Part shown: one piece after another, positions 47,979 through 60,558 of the stretch
Position numbering within the stretch: position 1 is the stretch's first letter
How the letters are laid out: every line of letters starts with the position of its first letter
DNA from: Capsicum annuum
Lineage: Eukaryota; Streptophyta; Magnoliopsida; Solanales; Solanaceae
NCBI RefSeq assembly: GCF_002878395.1
Contig: NC_061115.1
Location: 57,954,851-58,018,850 of the forward strand
Length of the DNA stretch: 64,000 nt
Direction of reading: 5' to 3'
The notes under the pieces: generated by a model
The model's input: only the letters and a program-made list of their open reading frames with translations
What the model was told of the DNA's origin: nothing
The model's database searches: none
Program-made: the position numbers and the translations under genes

Positions 47979-48360
47979 AAATGGTACAAGAGCTCTAGGT
48001 TCATCGGTATCAGGAGTAAAAGAGCAAGATATGAAATAGAGTCCTACAGATTGGTGCATTGGCATCCGTATCTATCTTTAGGTATATGATATTCTTAGGA
48101 AAGCTTCTCTAATTTGATTACTTATCATAGGTGTTGTTTAAGTTGAATATTTTAAACTTGTATTCCATTATTTCTACATAGATGGTGAGAACTAGATCCA
48201 GAGTTATTGAGAAGGTTGATCCAACACCGACTATTGGAGCCCTAGTCAGAAGGTAAGGTAAGGGTTGTAGGTGAGACAGAGGTAGAGATTGAATGCGTGA
48301 AGCGACTCTAGATAGAGGATCAGCTTGAGTGGTTTCTCCCGAGCTGTAGATTGAGTGGGC
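47979..48360 (+). pseudogene. Primer site, leader and start of gag of a Tekay-type element
   Basis: TGGTACAAGAGCTC at 47982 is a mutated Met-tRNA primer site. The leader matches 3011-3200 ('gagtcctacagattgg', 'gtatctatctttaggt'). Gag starts at 48182 with ATGGTGAGAACTAGATCC and a basic N-terminus with stops, then changes to LTR sequence at about 48361. Confidence 0.75.
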
Positions 48361-48735
48361 CGTACTCACCCTTATTATGCCCTTTCAATGCAGATTCGAG
48401 TACGAGTATAAAATGTTGCAGCCGATTTTGTGTAGATTAGAGTAGTGTTCAAAGTATTGGGTGCTCAATGGATTTCAGAGCTGACCCTGTGCTTCCTCTT
48501 ATTTTACATTATGTCCTTATTTTTATTGCAGAGACAAATATGTATTTTCTTATTTTAGTGATGTACTAGATGCTCTTGTACTATGATACCAAATTTTGGG
48601 GACTTATGAGATAAGTCTTTCTTTGATGTATGTTATTGTTGTTTTCGTTTTTTCTTTATCAGTTTGGATGATTAGCTTAGTTATCAAGGATGAGCCGCGA
48701 TAAGTGCCATCATGATTTATTTTTGGATCGTGACA
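48361..48735 (+). repeat. 3' part of a Tekay-type LTR
   Basis: It begins in the region 'gtactcacccttattatgccc' that corresponds to about 2525 in the first LTR and ends GGATCGTGACA at 48735. The whole 47013-48735 segment is thus LTR, short interior, partial LTR, most likely a deletion derivative. Confidence 0.68.
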
Positions 48736-51187
48736 CGTACCTATGTCACAAACCAAAATACATAATGTGCATAACCTACAATCATATATCTTTTATGTAA
48801 TATTGTTAAATATAGAATAATTTGACTTCCTATTTAATCAAATTAAGTGCAAAATGGGTTCTCAACTAATAAAAAAACAAGATTAGAAACCATAACTTGA
48901 GATCTATTCTACAAATGAGTGCAAAATAAGTAAATACGGTCCATATTGTTGGACTTTGGGGAAAAAATATTAATATCCTGATTTGTAAAATTAAGTTGCT
49001 TTAGCTAAGAATGAGCAGTTAAATTTTGTACAAGATTGGACTTTGTTTATCCATACATAATGTTGCATTTGTATGATACTTAGCCCAAAAGAGGAAAGAG
49101 AAATGTTGTCATCTTCCCTCATTGTAAGTGGAATTTACTTATTATATTGCTTTTGTTTAAGTTGTGTATTAATGTGTAAAAATCAGAAAATTAATGACCC
49201 AAAATGCATTGAATTTGTGGCACCTACCTTATCCCGTGATAGGTAAACCAACTCAATAATACACAATAATATTCAATATAAATACACGGAAGAGATAATA
49301 ATACCATGTCTCATTACTATATCACATAAAAGCAACTCATAAGAAAGTGCGGACTACTTAAAATTTGAAAATCACAAAATACATTCATCCACGAATAACT
49401 AACTGTAATTAAGAGTGTAAAATATCTCTACGCGGAAGTGACATGTAAAAATTGAGAAGATCCAAATGGAAACCACTGATCAACCATCCCACCTCAGGAT
49501 CTTAAGAATTGAAGACTAAAACATTACTACCGAGATTAACATTCAGAATAAATAAGCGCAACACCTACACACAAAATGAAAAAATAAACAGGCGCAAGTA
49601 CTAATCTATATGTACCCAGTAACATCGTAGGCTAGTCCTAATTAAAAGTGATAGCGAGAATATTCCAAGTATCATAAATTTTGCCAGGAATGACACTAAG
49701 CAACTTTTACACTATCAGCTATAATAAAAATAATAAGACAAGTTTAAATAGTATAAGGTCACAACAACCAAATAAAGAAAAATTCAACTCATTTCATAAT
49801 AAGATAATCAAAAATCTCACCAAGAAAGAGGGGTGGGGGTGTTTGGGAAGAGAAGAAAAAAAAGAAAGAGAAAATAGAAAGAAAACGAAGAAAGGAAAAT
49901 TTCCAAAACATCTAAATTTTTTACGAAATTTATTGGATGTTATATATATTTTATAAAGATTTTTTTGAAATTTTCAAAGCGAAGTAATATTATTAGTTAT
50001 GTTAAATATAGACTTGTTTTTGTATATCTATAAAAATTCCTCATAAATTTTTCTAATGTACAAAATAAATCCTTAATTACTTGTAGTTTGAAGTTATAAA
50101 AAAACTAATTTAGAATACGTGTTTTGCACGTGTGCATAACATGAAACCGTCAATTCATATGAAATGTACTCCATAAAAGAAGAATAAATGATTTAAAGGC
50201 AAGCATGGTATTATATTATTGCAATCATGATATCTTGCATTAAGCAACACTCACAAATTAAAAATTAAAATTGTGGTATATATCTCAAAGGAAAATGTTA
50301 TTAAAAATAATATATTATTCTACAATAATAACTCAATACCGAAATTTAGAGACTAAACTGAAAGCTCCCTCATCATAAAAGTCAATAACCCAACGCAGTC
50401 TCACAAAGTGAGATTCAAGGAGGAGCGACTATATATAGATTTTCTCCCAATTTAAGTTATTTTTTAGCACTACCCTTGGCTAAAGAATATTGACTTGACA
50501 CACACTTTAACAAACAATAAATCATATAGGTAATTTTACTATGTTAACCTTTGAAATATAAAAAATTCAATGTTTTGAGAAATGTATTGACTAATGAATC
50601 AGTAATATTTAATAGTGAGATAAATGGTTACATATGATAAATTATCCATTAATTTATTTTTCAATATGTTGCTCTTGAACGAATGAATAAAAGTTGGAAC
50701 AAATTAAAATGCTATAAAATCTAAATTAAGGTACTAAAATCTTTATATATTCCAATGAATCAAGTCTTAACAACTTTTCATGATAAATTTTTTGATCGTA
50801 AATAATTTTCAGATGTCCCATATCAAGATTTATTAATAAGAGGAGAAGAGATACTCACAAATAAACCTTTATTGTTGGATCATGAGTACTCGGGAAAAAT
50901 TACAAAATTATCCCTAAGAAGATATATATGAATATCACACTGATTTTGTAATGATATGTTGTTCCTGTAAAGACCTTTCGAACTCAAAATTCTACAAAAA
51001 ATTAAGTGATGCTATGTACTTATGATGTTGATTAGTCTAACCTCAACAAAATAATCTTTTTGTTTCAATTTTCTTGTGAAGGCTTAAAAATCCCCACAAT
51101 TTCGTATAGTTTGTGGAGATTATTAACCCCCACATTTTTAAAAATCATATTATTTTATATATTTTTATATATTCATAGCATGATATA
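48736..51187. other. AT-rich intergenic DNA, no gene found
   Basis: No retroelement domain or credible gene. A purine-rich tract lies at about 49829-49900 and produces a Lys-rich false frame (49681-49956). The segment 49200-49660 has weak LTR-like wording ('cctaccttatcccgtgataggtaa', 'gtacccagtaacatcgtaggctag') that I cannot assign. Confidence 0.6.
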
Positions 51188-51507
51188 TGACAAATAATGG
51201 TATAATACATAAACACGCCCTTTAACTTGACTTCAAATCACATCTATGACCTCCAACTTTGGATGTGCACAAGTAGGCACTTAAACTTGTATAAAGTTGA
51301 ATAAGTAGACATGCGCATCCTATGTGGCATAATATACATAGGACGTCATGTAGGACAAGAATTGGCCGTATAGGATATCACATAGGACATATGTGTCTGC
51401 TTGTTCAACTTTATACAAGTTTAATTGTCTACTTGTGCACATTCAAAGTTGCATGTCCTAGATGTGATCTGAGGCCAAGTTAAAGCGCATGTTTATATAT
51501 TTTGTCA
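51188..51507. mobile_element. MITE with long terminal inverted repeats (~320 bases)
   Basis: The left arm from TGACAAATAATGG and the right arm ending TTTTGTCA are inverted copies over roughly 140 bases each, sharing 'acttgtataaagttgaa', 'gtgcacaagtag' and 'aaatcacatct'-type blocks. The whole can fold into a long hairpin. It has no coding capacity. I cannot settle the target duplication or the superfamily; similar foldback repeats are, from memory, frequent in Solanaceae. Confidence 0.88.
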
Positions 51508-52255
51508 TGTTATAAAGTCAACTCGTATTTTATATATACACGTAAATACTCCTTCATTTTAACAAGATTGCAAGTTTTGGACCTTATATTTTCATTCTAA
51601 TAATGTATTCTTTAAGTTTTTTCTCTTCCTTTTCCTAAAACCTTTCTCCTCAAAAAAATAAAAACTTTCCAAAGATTAAATTTCCCCTCAAATATTTTAA
51701 ATCTAATCAAAACCTAATTCCGCCCTTTCCATGAAATACTCCTGGATCCCACTCTCCTCTCTCTATGCCGCTCACCTTTCTTTATCTCATTCTCTTATTC
51801 TATTTGAAATTTCTTCAGTGTGAACTTTTTAAGAATAATAAATTAAATTTGTATATTTATGTTATTGGTATAGCTTATTTTGTAATTTTCTCTGGAGCTG
51901 ATAAATCTTTACTCTCAAGAAAAAAGAATAATTTCCCTGAAAAGGTAATAAAAAAAAGTAACGAAAATAGAAGAAACAATGGTCAATGATAAAAACAATA
52001 GATAATAATAGAACATAAACTGTAACAAAATAATATGATAATCGAGATATCAAAATAATATAATTAAATCGAACCTTTATGTAAACAATTCTTAATGCCC
52101 TATTGAACATTCATCTACCACCTATAAATTACAATTGAGATATGAGAACAATAAAATTAAACCTTATTTTACACAAAATTTCTTAAAGCCCGACCAAACA
52201 TTCATCTACTAATTGAAAATGAGTTTTATTCCTTATCCTGAAATACATTAATTTT
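51508..52255. other. AT-rich intergenic DNA, no gene found
   Basis: Very AT-rich. The frames at 51765-51989 (+) and 51862-52110 (-) overlap each other, are hydrophobic and low in complexity, and have no recognisable motif. Confidence 0.6.
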
Positions 52256-52485
52256 TCAAATTGTATATTGAATTAATTGGAATATCAATCTTCTCCCATG
52301 AAAAAATATGCTGAAAAGATGCAAAGTTCTTGATGATTGTGCATATTGTACCATATGAGTTGCTCCTCTTACTGTTGTAAATGTAAGTTTTTCTCTATAT
52401 GCAACTTGACAGCCTTCTACTTGCCCTTTCTGAAACCACGCTCTATACTTCAGAGGGTACGTGGTCTTCAACTTTAGATCCCCAG
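52256..52485 (-). pseudogene. Last exon of a serine carboxypeptidase-like gene (peptidase S10 fragment)
   Basis: The - strand encodes [19 protein letters not shown], then [13 protein letters not shown], then [17 protein letters not shown]. This matches the C-terminus of S10 carboxypeptidases (W..GQVaGW...Y..LTFaTVRGAgHmV....p..AL.LF..FL.G..LP). The His of RGATHMV (52355-52357) sits at the place of the third catalytic residue of the Ser-Asp-His triad. Read from higher coordinates, a possible splice acceptor (TTAG) lies at 52486-52489, just before the exon. No other exon is visible; the next unit upstream is the G2 LTR at 52966. Trp of GQVxGW is Cys and the tail after GRRL is unusual. It is the only host-gene sequence I recognise; fragment rather than working gene. 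Confidence 0.75.
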
Positions 52486-52923
52486 CTAACAGGGTGAAAA
52501 TAATGAAATTAATAGGGTTTAATCCTATAGGTTTGAATAATAGTAATTTGTTGTGACACAGATAATATCATACAAAATCAACTTTATTTTTAACTCTAAT
52601 TATGGTAATTATTATTCTATTAAATTAAATAAAATAGTTTTAAGTTACTTCTTATCATATATTTTAGAACTCCTAATTTAAAAAAAAAAATTCTTACCAT
52701 ATATACAAGTCCCGATTCCATATATATTAGGATTTAATATTATAAAAATAATTAAATAATAAATTGAGGAAAATGTGAAAAGACAATTCTGCCTATCGTG
52801 GAAACTTTTAATAAAGGACAAATGATCCAAATCATGTTTCTAAGAATCTTCACACTTTTAATATATGGTATATTAACAATATATCTCAGAAAAATTTTAT
52901 ATACCGACAATGGAAAATTGGTG
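52486..52923. other. AT-rich DNA upstream of the carboxypeptidase exon
   Basis: Intron-like or intergenic. I searched it on the - strand for further carboxypeptidase exons and found none. Confidence 0.55.

Positions 52924-52964
<41 letters not shown>
52924..52964. repeat. TA dinucleotide microsatellite
   Basis: About twenty TA units without interruption, directly at the broken end of LTR B3. Confidence 0.97.
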
Positions 52965-52965
<1 letters not shown>

Positions 52966-52967
<2 letters not shown>

Positions 52968-55900
52968 AGATAATGCGGATAAACTATCCTATTCATGTCC
53001 AAGAAACTAACTTAATAAAGCTAAGAAGGTATTATAGATGAAATATTCCTTTCTAGATATACTCAAGAACTTCAACACAGCACCGTATATCACTGGCCAA
53101 TATAAGAATAAGGGAGGAAGGGATATACGGTAAAATCATAGCTACACACAGACACATACACATATATATAAGCATATATAAAAACAAGGCCAACCCATGG
53201 TACAACCTAAGTCATCATACAAGCATCTTAAGGCCTCAAAATCATAGTGGAAACTAGTGCCAATAAAATTATGGTCTCTAGTCTATATGTCTAAACATGA
53301 GATAACTACCGAAATGAAGCAATAGTAAAAAAAAAGAATCAGAATATCAGGGTCTAAAACCATAACACCTAACCAATGGATAATCACACATATAAATATA
53401 ATTGCAATGTAAATGATCCATGATCGTACCTCAAATTGCAATACCAACCCAATTATTCAACCTGTCATGGACTGAGCATAACAACAATGACAATAACAAT
53501 CCAAGTTAACTGACTAGCCTAAAAAAATATTACCCAATCGGGCCTTTTATAAACTACCACCATTATAGGCTTAGAAGATTCAATCAACACTCAGCAAATA
53601 ATAGTGTGAACCTATACCTATGTAACCCCCCATATGGCTGATAGATACAATCTCCAAGAAATATAATGCAAATAACACTCATGCCTATACCTATACCTAT
53701 ATCTATGCAACCGCCACAAGGTTGATAGATATAGGCTAATACTGGTGATAGGAAATATGCAGGCAAGAACAAATGTCAAGACATAATTCATGATACTTTA
53801 AAGTAACTTAATGTATAAACCCATCTCATCAATATCGTCACCAATTTCTTTCCTTAATCTAGAACCTACATCATCGATATCATCATCACATGTCAGACTT
53901 AATTCATAACTCATATCATCAATATCATTACAACTGCTGGACTTAATTCAAAACTTATATCATCAATATCACCATCAATCACTAGACTCAAATTGGTGTA
54001 TATATATCAATACCATAATCCATCGACTATGCATTCAATACCATATTTATATATGTATACATCTAAATAATTGTACGACTAAGACCATGGCTAAAAAGAG
54101 TGCAAATTAGTAAAGCCATTACTCGGGGTACACCCCAGGACTATACCATCATAAAGTTGTAGAAAGGTTCAGAATCTCGATTAGAATAAATAATAGTAAC
54201 AAAAGTATAGACCGAAATCTATCTCGACCAAATCTTTAAACCACAATTTTCAATATCAATGAACGTAAGTCATCCATATAGATGGTACGATTCCTGTTAT
54301 GAATAAATCTATTTTTAGGGTAAAAAGTGGGCTTTAATCCCTTTTTAGGGAAAACAGTAGTAAAATTATATTTTAGTTGAAATCATACCATTTACCATAA
54401 TTAGTGATAATGAATGTACTGAATCTATACATACCATCACCAGTATTTAATCAATGAAATCATAAGCCTCAATATGTTGATAAACTACGACCATTTCCTT
54501 TACTAGGATAAACCATTTCCCGGAATCCAACCTATAACATAACATAGCCTAGGACTAATAATATGTCCGAAATAATTACAACATTATAATCATGGACTTA
54601 GGCCCAAATACAAATCTTAAATTCATATTAATATTCATGCCTATAAGTCATCTCATATCTATAAGCCGTCTTATATCTATAAGGAATATCATATCGATAG
54701 GACAAATCATATCTATAAGCTATATCATATCTATAAGACAAATTATATCTATAAGGCATATCATGTCTATAAGCCAAAACATATCTAAAAGGCATCTCAT
54801 ATCTATGAGGCATATCACATCTATGAAACATATCACATATTTATAAGGCATAATCTTATCACTTATCACGTCCATGACTATATAATTAAGAATGCCGATA
54901 GGCCATATCATTAATCAAATTTGAAAGCCATATCATGGTTACGAGCCATTAATCATAATTCAGAAAAATCATCACGTTTCACTGAGTCACAAAGTAGCCT
55001 AATACTAAAAGCTCATTAGCTACAACTTTTTCTAACATGAATAAATAAGTCCATAAGGCTAACACAAGTCTTGGCCTAAGGTGGGTCAGAGGAACCAATT
55101 TCTAATTCTCGAAATCCATATTTAGAAAGTTTCTACCCCCGACTAGTCTAAGGTATCTAGATTGACTTCTTGATGGTACAGAAGCCATAGTTAGCCCTAA
55201 GTTTGGAATTCCATCAAAGACAAGAGCAATTAAGTCAGCTCCACCAAAATTTATGATTTCAAGATAGCTACATAGTCCTAATAGGGTTGTCATACTAATC
55301 ACTCTTCCAACACCTAAACCACATCCCAAATCTAGCATAATATCATAATCATTCTATGAATTAGATCAACCTATGAAGAAACCAATAGGATCCTAGAAGT
55401 ATAATAAGTATTTTACCTTATGGGTCAAATCACTCATCTATTCCCCAAACATCAATATTCTAAACTAAGTCATGGTGTTCTACCCATAATCAATCTTAAC
55501 ATTCTCATTTACATGCAATATATAGAACACATCATCTTGTGAAGAAAAGTAGAAAGAATACTACCTTGAAGCCAAATCTTAAATCCTTGAATCATCACCA
55601 AACTTTTGTCTTTACTCAATAATCTCAAAATACTGCTAAGGTATCAAAATTGTAATCTATGCGTCATTAGGAGTCAAATGAGACACATATTGCTATATAA
55701 TGCGTTGGGTCAAATTTTGGGTTAAGAATGGGCATGTGGGGCCCATAAATAGAATCTAAAAGTAAGCCTATCACGAGGTCCCTCGAAGGATAAAGAATGT
55801 GTGCTCAAAAATTGAGCACAAACGGGATAAAAATCGTGTCTCAAATCAACCCTCAAAGTTTAGAAATTTAAAGCCCTAATTTCTAGGAATTTATCATGAA

Positions 55901-56758
55901 TTAGGATGGAAATAAAAGGGAAAATCAATGGGAAATGACCACAAAGGATTAGTCTAGCTTACCTTAGCTTATTTGGATGATTTTCCACTCTTTTACTCAA
56001 TTTGAGCTCTCAAAATAGAGTAAAAATGGTGGAAAGAATAGTGGAACATCGGGTGGAAGAAGAGGGTTAAATATGGGGCTGGGAGTCTCTATTGCGACTC
56101 AGAAATCCCGATTGTGACCTGCCAAGGGTAAAACTCATTTGGCGATCATGATTTAACCTTCGTGATTATGATCTGGAAAATGGCATAAAACTCATGTGGC
56201 GATTGTGATTTACCCTTCCCGATCGCAGCAACACCAGACCTGATGCACCAGATTTTCTTCCAAGTTTAAAATGGACATTGATTGGGTGTTCGAGATTCAT
56301 TTCGTGACCCCATACGCACAAAAAAATTATACTTCCACACATAATTTGATGTTCTGGACTTAATGGAACCATCAAAACTTTCATCTGAGATTTTTTTGAC
56401 TAAATATGGCGCCCACACCTATAGTTCTATTTTTCACATAATCTACCCAAAAGCCCAAAATTAGTCTGGATACCTCGAGACCTGAACCAAGGGCCCCCCT
56501 AGCTTAAAATCAATGTTCTGGAGCTGATGGAACTGTCAGAATTCTCATCCAAGGTCATCTACTAGGAGTTTTGATTTGAGACCAAATCCTATACAATAAA
56601 ATCTCTAAAATATCAAAATGAGCCTAAAATCCAAATGAACTATCAGAGCATCAAACCGACAATTCCACGAAGTCATAAATGATTTATAGCCACTGTGGGT
56701 AGTCTTGAAATGCCAGAATAGCATGAAAATCAAGGAAATGTCATTGAAAGTCATTACA
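52966..56758 (-). repeat. 3' LTR of gag-only element G2 (copy B3), truncated
   Basis: From 'aaagagataatgcggataaac' it aligns with B1 from about 25703 onward. It ends, on the + strand, ...AAAGTCATTACA at 56758. About 510 bases at the outer end are missing and replaced by the TA run. It carries the 45-base repeats (53821-53999, one unit a base short) and the minisatellite (54641-54838). Confidence 0.87.
54641..54838. repeat. 18-base minisatellite inside LTR B3
   Basis: Eleven units of the CTATAAGGCATATCATAT type at the same LTR position as in B1 and B2. It gives rise to the frames at 54592 (+) and 54628/54720 (-), which are not genes. Confidence 0.92.
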
Positions 56759-59160
56759 ATATCCACTACAAGAAGGAATTTCATCTGCAAAAGTTAATGG
56801 ATTGAAGAATCTCAAAAGCTCAAAAGGATGAGGTACTAGGCCCACATTCTCCGAGCATGACTTCTGAGATAACCTCCGAGGAGAGACAATGCTTTCAAGA
56901 GATTTTGCAGCTTGTATCCCCTTTTCAACCGTCTTCCACACTTTACTTCTTAAACAACAAAAACTCAACCTCAACCAATTACTGGCTTCCAATTAAACTG
57001 AGGAAGGCTGATGCACACAAACCCAAACTACAATACACTAATACCATACCGATACTAGTACAATCTAATAAAGGCTCACCTAATCCAAATGGAAACCAAG
57101 GAATGAGTCCTCCAACCAACTTCAAATCCATATAACATTCTCTTGTCTTTCGAAACCTGCTATCCACTCCAAACCAAGAAGACACTCACCCAAGCTTCAT
57201 CACCACAATATCAACATAGAAAACTCAAAGAACTGAAGCTGATCCACGAAACAAATCCATATGGCAAACAAGGGAATAATCCCATAAAGCGATAGCTAGG
57301 CACACAAATGAAGATAACCAAGATATTCAATCTATGCCAATGCTACAACTGGTTCGAAAGATAATCAAAATTGAAATCTAGGATTTCGAAGCACACTGCT
57401 CATCACTGAATAATCCAGTCCAAGATGTCCCATAAACCAAGAATAAAAACCAAGCTAAATCTAACTCAGCATACTCCTCCCGCTGAGTATATCATTAAAA
57501 ATTCTCAACAAAAATTGAAAACCCAAATTCAAAGTTGAAGGAACCGATACCGTGTTCATGGGATATTATTTGAACACTTATCCACTATAATCCACCATAT
57601 AGTAGGCTCAATCATCCTACAGATGAAATAAAAAATGCACTTAGATGTACAACACCAAGCTAAAATCTCAACACCAAAGATGAACCACTCAATCTCAACT
57701 ATCCAAATTAAACCTGACGATGGGTGAGCATTTATGCTCCAAATCTATCGTAACTCCCACATCTCTATTCCAAGGTGTCGAATCTAAAATTGAGCCAAGA
57801 AGTCTAAACTAAGATCAAATACTCAAATCAACCATACTATTTGAATCAGACACATCTGTACTAAATCATATTGAGATGAATTCGAAACATAGCTGGAGAA
57901 TAATATCATAATAAAGGTTAAATCACTAGCTAAAAATAGATGAAATCGATTCCATATCTGCTGGAGGGCATGGACCACCAAAATATGTTGAAGAAATCCC
58001 TAAGTCAACAAACCAAACTAAGAATAGCAAAGACTTTAGCAACACGAAGAAATATAACTTTACCAGAAAACTAATCAATCCAACCCTCCATCTCGACAAA
58101 GAATATCCATAGACACATATCGCAAATAAGAAGCATTTCACCAAGTCTTAGTAGGCCAAAAAAATTCTGAAATGGGGATTTCCTGAATCCACCCATGTAG
58201 GATGTCAACGAGGAATAAAGTACAAAGCTCAACACCAATGTCAAAGTCAAGACGACTACCAAAAAATAAACCAAGCAACTCGAGATAAAAAATTTCCAAT
58301 TTCCCAACTTAAGAAGTGGTCATGGGAACTATCACCTATCTCTAACTTTCTTAACTCTACTAGAACCAAGAACCACATCACGGCAACAACAGAGTATCCA
58401 AATTCACACCAATACAAAGATAAAACCCATCACCAGGAGATAAACCCAGTAAATTAGAGGATAATCCAAGACCTCTTGATATCAACACCAAAACCCTATC
58501 AAGTGATGAACTAGCTAAATCAGAAGAACAAACCGCAAACTAGTCAACCTCAAAAATGGGCTACATAGAGAGGGATAGCCAAAGAAAAATCCTTCAAAAC
58601 CTATGAGGTAAGTCTAAGAATCCCAAACTCAAGAACGAGCAATATAACCAAGTTGCCAACTCTAGAATCATAACAAAATCATAGAAGGTTAATTTACCTT
58701 CAATACCATAATCCACTCCACAATCAATCTTACACAGCGAACAAAAGAAAAAACGACCAACTTCACCTTGCTAGAGAAAAAAATCATCAAACCAGGTTAT
58801 AGCAGCCTGAGCCAACAAATAAGAACCACATAGAAGGAAAAATTCTAACTAGATACCAATAGTTTATCCATATACCAAGCGATGATCAATTACATCAAAT
58901 AATAATAATACTAACAATAATATAAATATTAATATAATGAATAGGTGGTACCAAAATGAAAATCAATAGAAAGCACCACTCAAAGGCAATAATAAGGCCA
59001 ATGTGCCAAGGTAAATAGGACTCAAACCCAAATGCTACATCTCCAAGTAAATATCAACACTGATCTACTCCATCCACTACTAAAAGAAACAATCCACAAA
59101 GGTAGTCATAATCATGAATTCAATAATAAGGCAAACAACAACCAATATGAACTTATCAAG
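56759..59160 (-). other. G2 interior without recognisable pol
   Basis: Matches 29552-30806 and 37734-38990 of G1 as one continuous stretch, without the A2 insertion. The empty site of A2 is at about 57998. No protease, reverse transcriptase, RNase H or integrase motif is visible in the - strand readings I made. Confidence 0.68.
56797..57135 (+). pseudogene. Antisense frame of G2, copy of 29590-29928
   Basis: Colinear with the 112-codon frame of G1: same ATG, same TAA, no indel. Codon 3 is TGA here (AGA in G1), so it is closed from that ATG; an internal ATG opens 92 codons from 56857. Confidence 0.35.
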
Positions 59161-59176
59161 GCATATAATCAACCAA

Positions 59177-59975
59177 CTAACATCTGGGGCACTCTCTAGA
59201 CCAATGTCCCATCTCGCCACAACTAAAACATGCCCTGAGAATACTATAAAATGCTGCCGTTATTAATCCAGAAAGGTCACCATGGCCTAGAGACCTGTAC
59301 CAAATATTGTGTAAGGTTTGAAGAGAACTCTGCCTACTATTATCACCATGAACAACCTGAGAACCACCCATAGACTAAAATACCACTTGCATAGAATCGA
59401 TAGGCTACAAGTAAAGTTGACCTTCAGCAAAAGAATCCTTACTCCTAGATGAAATATTAATAGCACTATACTGATGGCATGTCCTCTTACCACCACTTCC
59501 AAAAGTCTCAATGTACGCTCTCTCTATGGCCCTCACATAATCAACAACTCGAGAGAATGAATATCCAACAGCTATTAAAGGCTCTGATGCCAAATAGAGT
59601 GGCAATGTTAATCCTCTAATAATTCCATGCACCATGTCTTTCTCTAAAGGATATAGCCTAAAAATATGCCCAGCCCACTCAAGAAATTCAATCTTGCAAT
59701 CCAAAATCAATAAAGAACCTTAATGAACACCAATAAATCCAACTCTTCTCTGAAAACTACTTGATGAACCAAATGTCATCTATGGTTGTGAGGGGTCTGC
59801 AAAAAGACTCGGGATCCCTAATGCTAAACATTGATGGGCTAAAGTAGTCATGAGCTCTACTGGATCCTAAGCTGGCCCTAAATCCTTTGGCTGACACTGA
59901 ATAACTTTGATACTCATCATAAAATCCTTGGTCTGATGCTACCCTGAAGCTCTAAAATGCGTGCTAAAGTCTCGT
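59177..59975 (-). pseudogene. gag of G2, best copy in the family
   Basis: On the - strand 59405-59710 encodes FLEWAGHIFRLYPLEKDMVHGIIRGLTLPLYLASEPL followed by FSRVVDYVRAIERAYIETFGSGGKR, matching the C-terminal half of Ty3/gypsy capsid. A complete zinc knuckle lies at 59177-59371: CFSCGEMGHWSREC, the C-x2-C-x4-H-x4-C pattern with all four metal ligands. Frameshifts separate the two. The N-terminal part up to 59975 carries blocks such as ELMTTLAHQCLALGIPSLF with a few stops. Upstream, primer site and LTR end are deleted. Confidence 0.85.
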
Positions 59976-59980
59976 CCACA

Positions 59981-60558
59981 TCTCATATCATCAATATCAT
60001 CATTAACCACCGAACTTAATTTGTAACTCATATCATTAATATTATCATCAACCACCAGACTCAAATTGGTCTCTCTATATATCTATATATATATATACAC
60101 CATAATGTATTTACTATGCATTTAGTACCAAATATATATATGTATATAATTGTATATAATTGTATAGCTAAGACCATGGATAAATAGAGTATAAATTTGT
60201 AAATCCATTGCTTATACTCTGACACTAAATAATCATAAAGCTATAGAAAGGGTCTGAATCTCTCTTGACCGATATAAATAGTAGTAATAAAATCATGGAT
60301 CAAAATCTATCTTATCCAAATTCTTAAAACACCATCTTAAATCTTAATGCATAAGTCATCTATTTAGATATTACAATTTCCATTATGAAGAAATCTATTT
60401 TTAGAGTGAAAAGTGGGCTTTAATCCACTTTTAGGAAAAACAATAGTAAAATCATAGTTTAGTCAGAATTTTTATTTATTATAATTAGTGATCATGAATG
60501 CACCAAATCTATGCATGACATAACTAGTATTAAAATATTTAAATCATAAGCCTCATAT
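59981..60558 (-). repeat. LTR fragment of G2 (copy B4)
   Basis: Aligns with 43833-44425 of B2: two 45-base units, 'ggtctctctatatatcta', 'aagtgggctttaatcc'. It is cut at both ends, on the left against gag and on the right at 'aaatcataagcctcat', where the LINE begins. Confidence 0.85.

Noticed and set aside
49681..49956. 91-codon Lys-rich frame
   Set aside because: It comes from a purine-rich tract, has no recognisable motif and ends in AT-rich sequence.
51765..52110. Overlapping hydrophobic frames on both strands
   Set aside because: Low-complexity AT-rich DNA; no motif; the two frames exclude each other.
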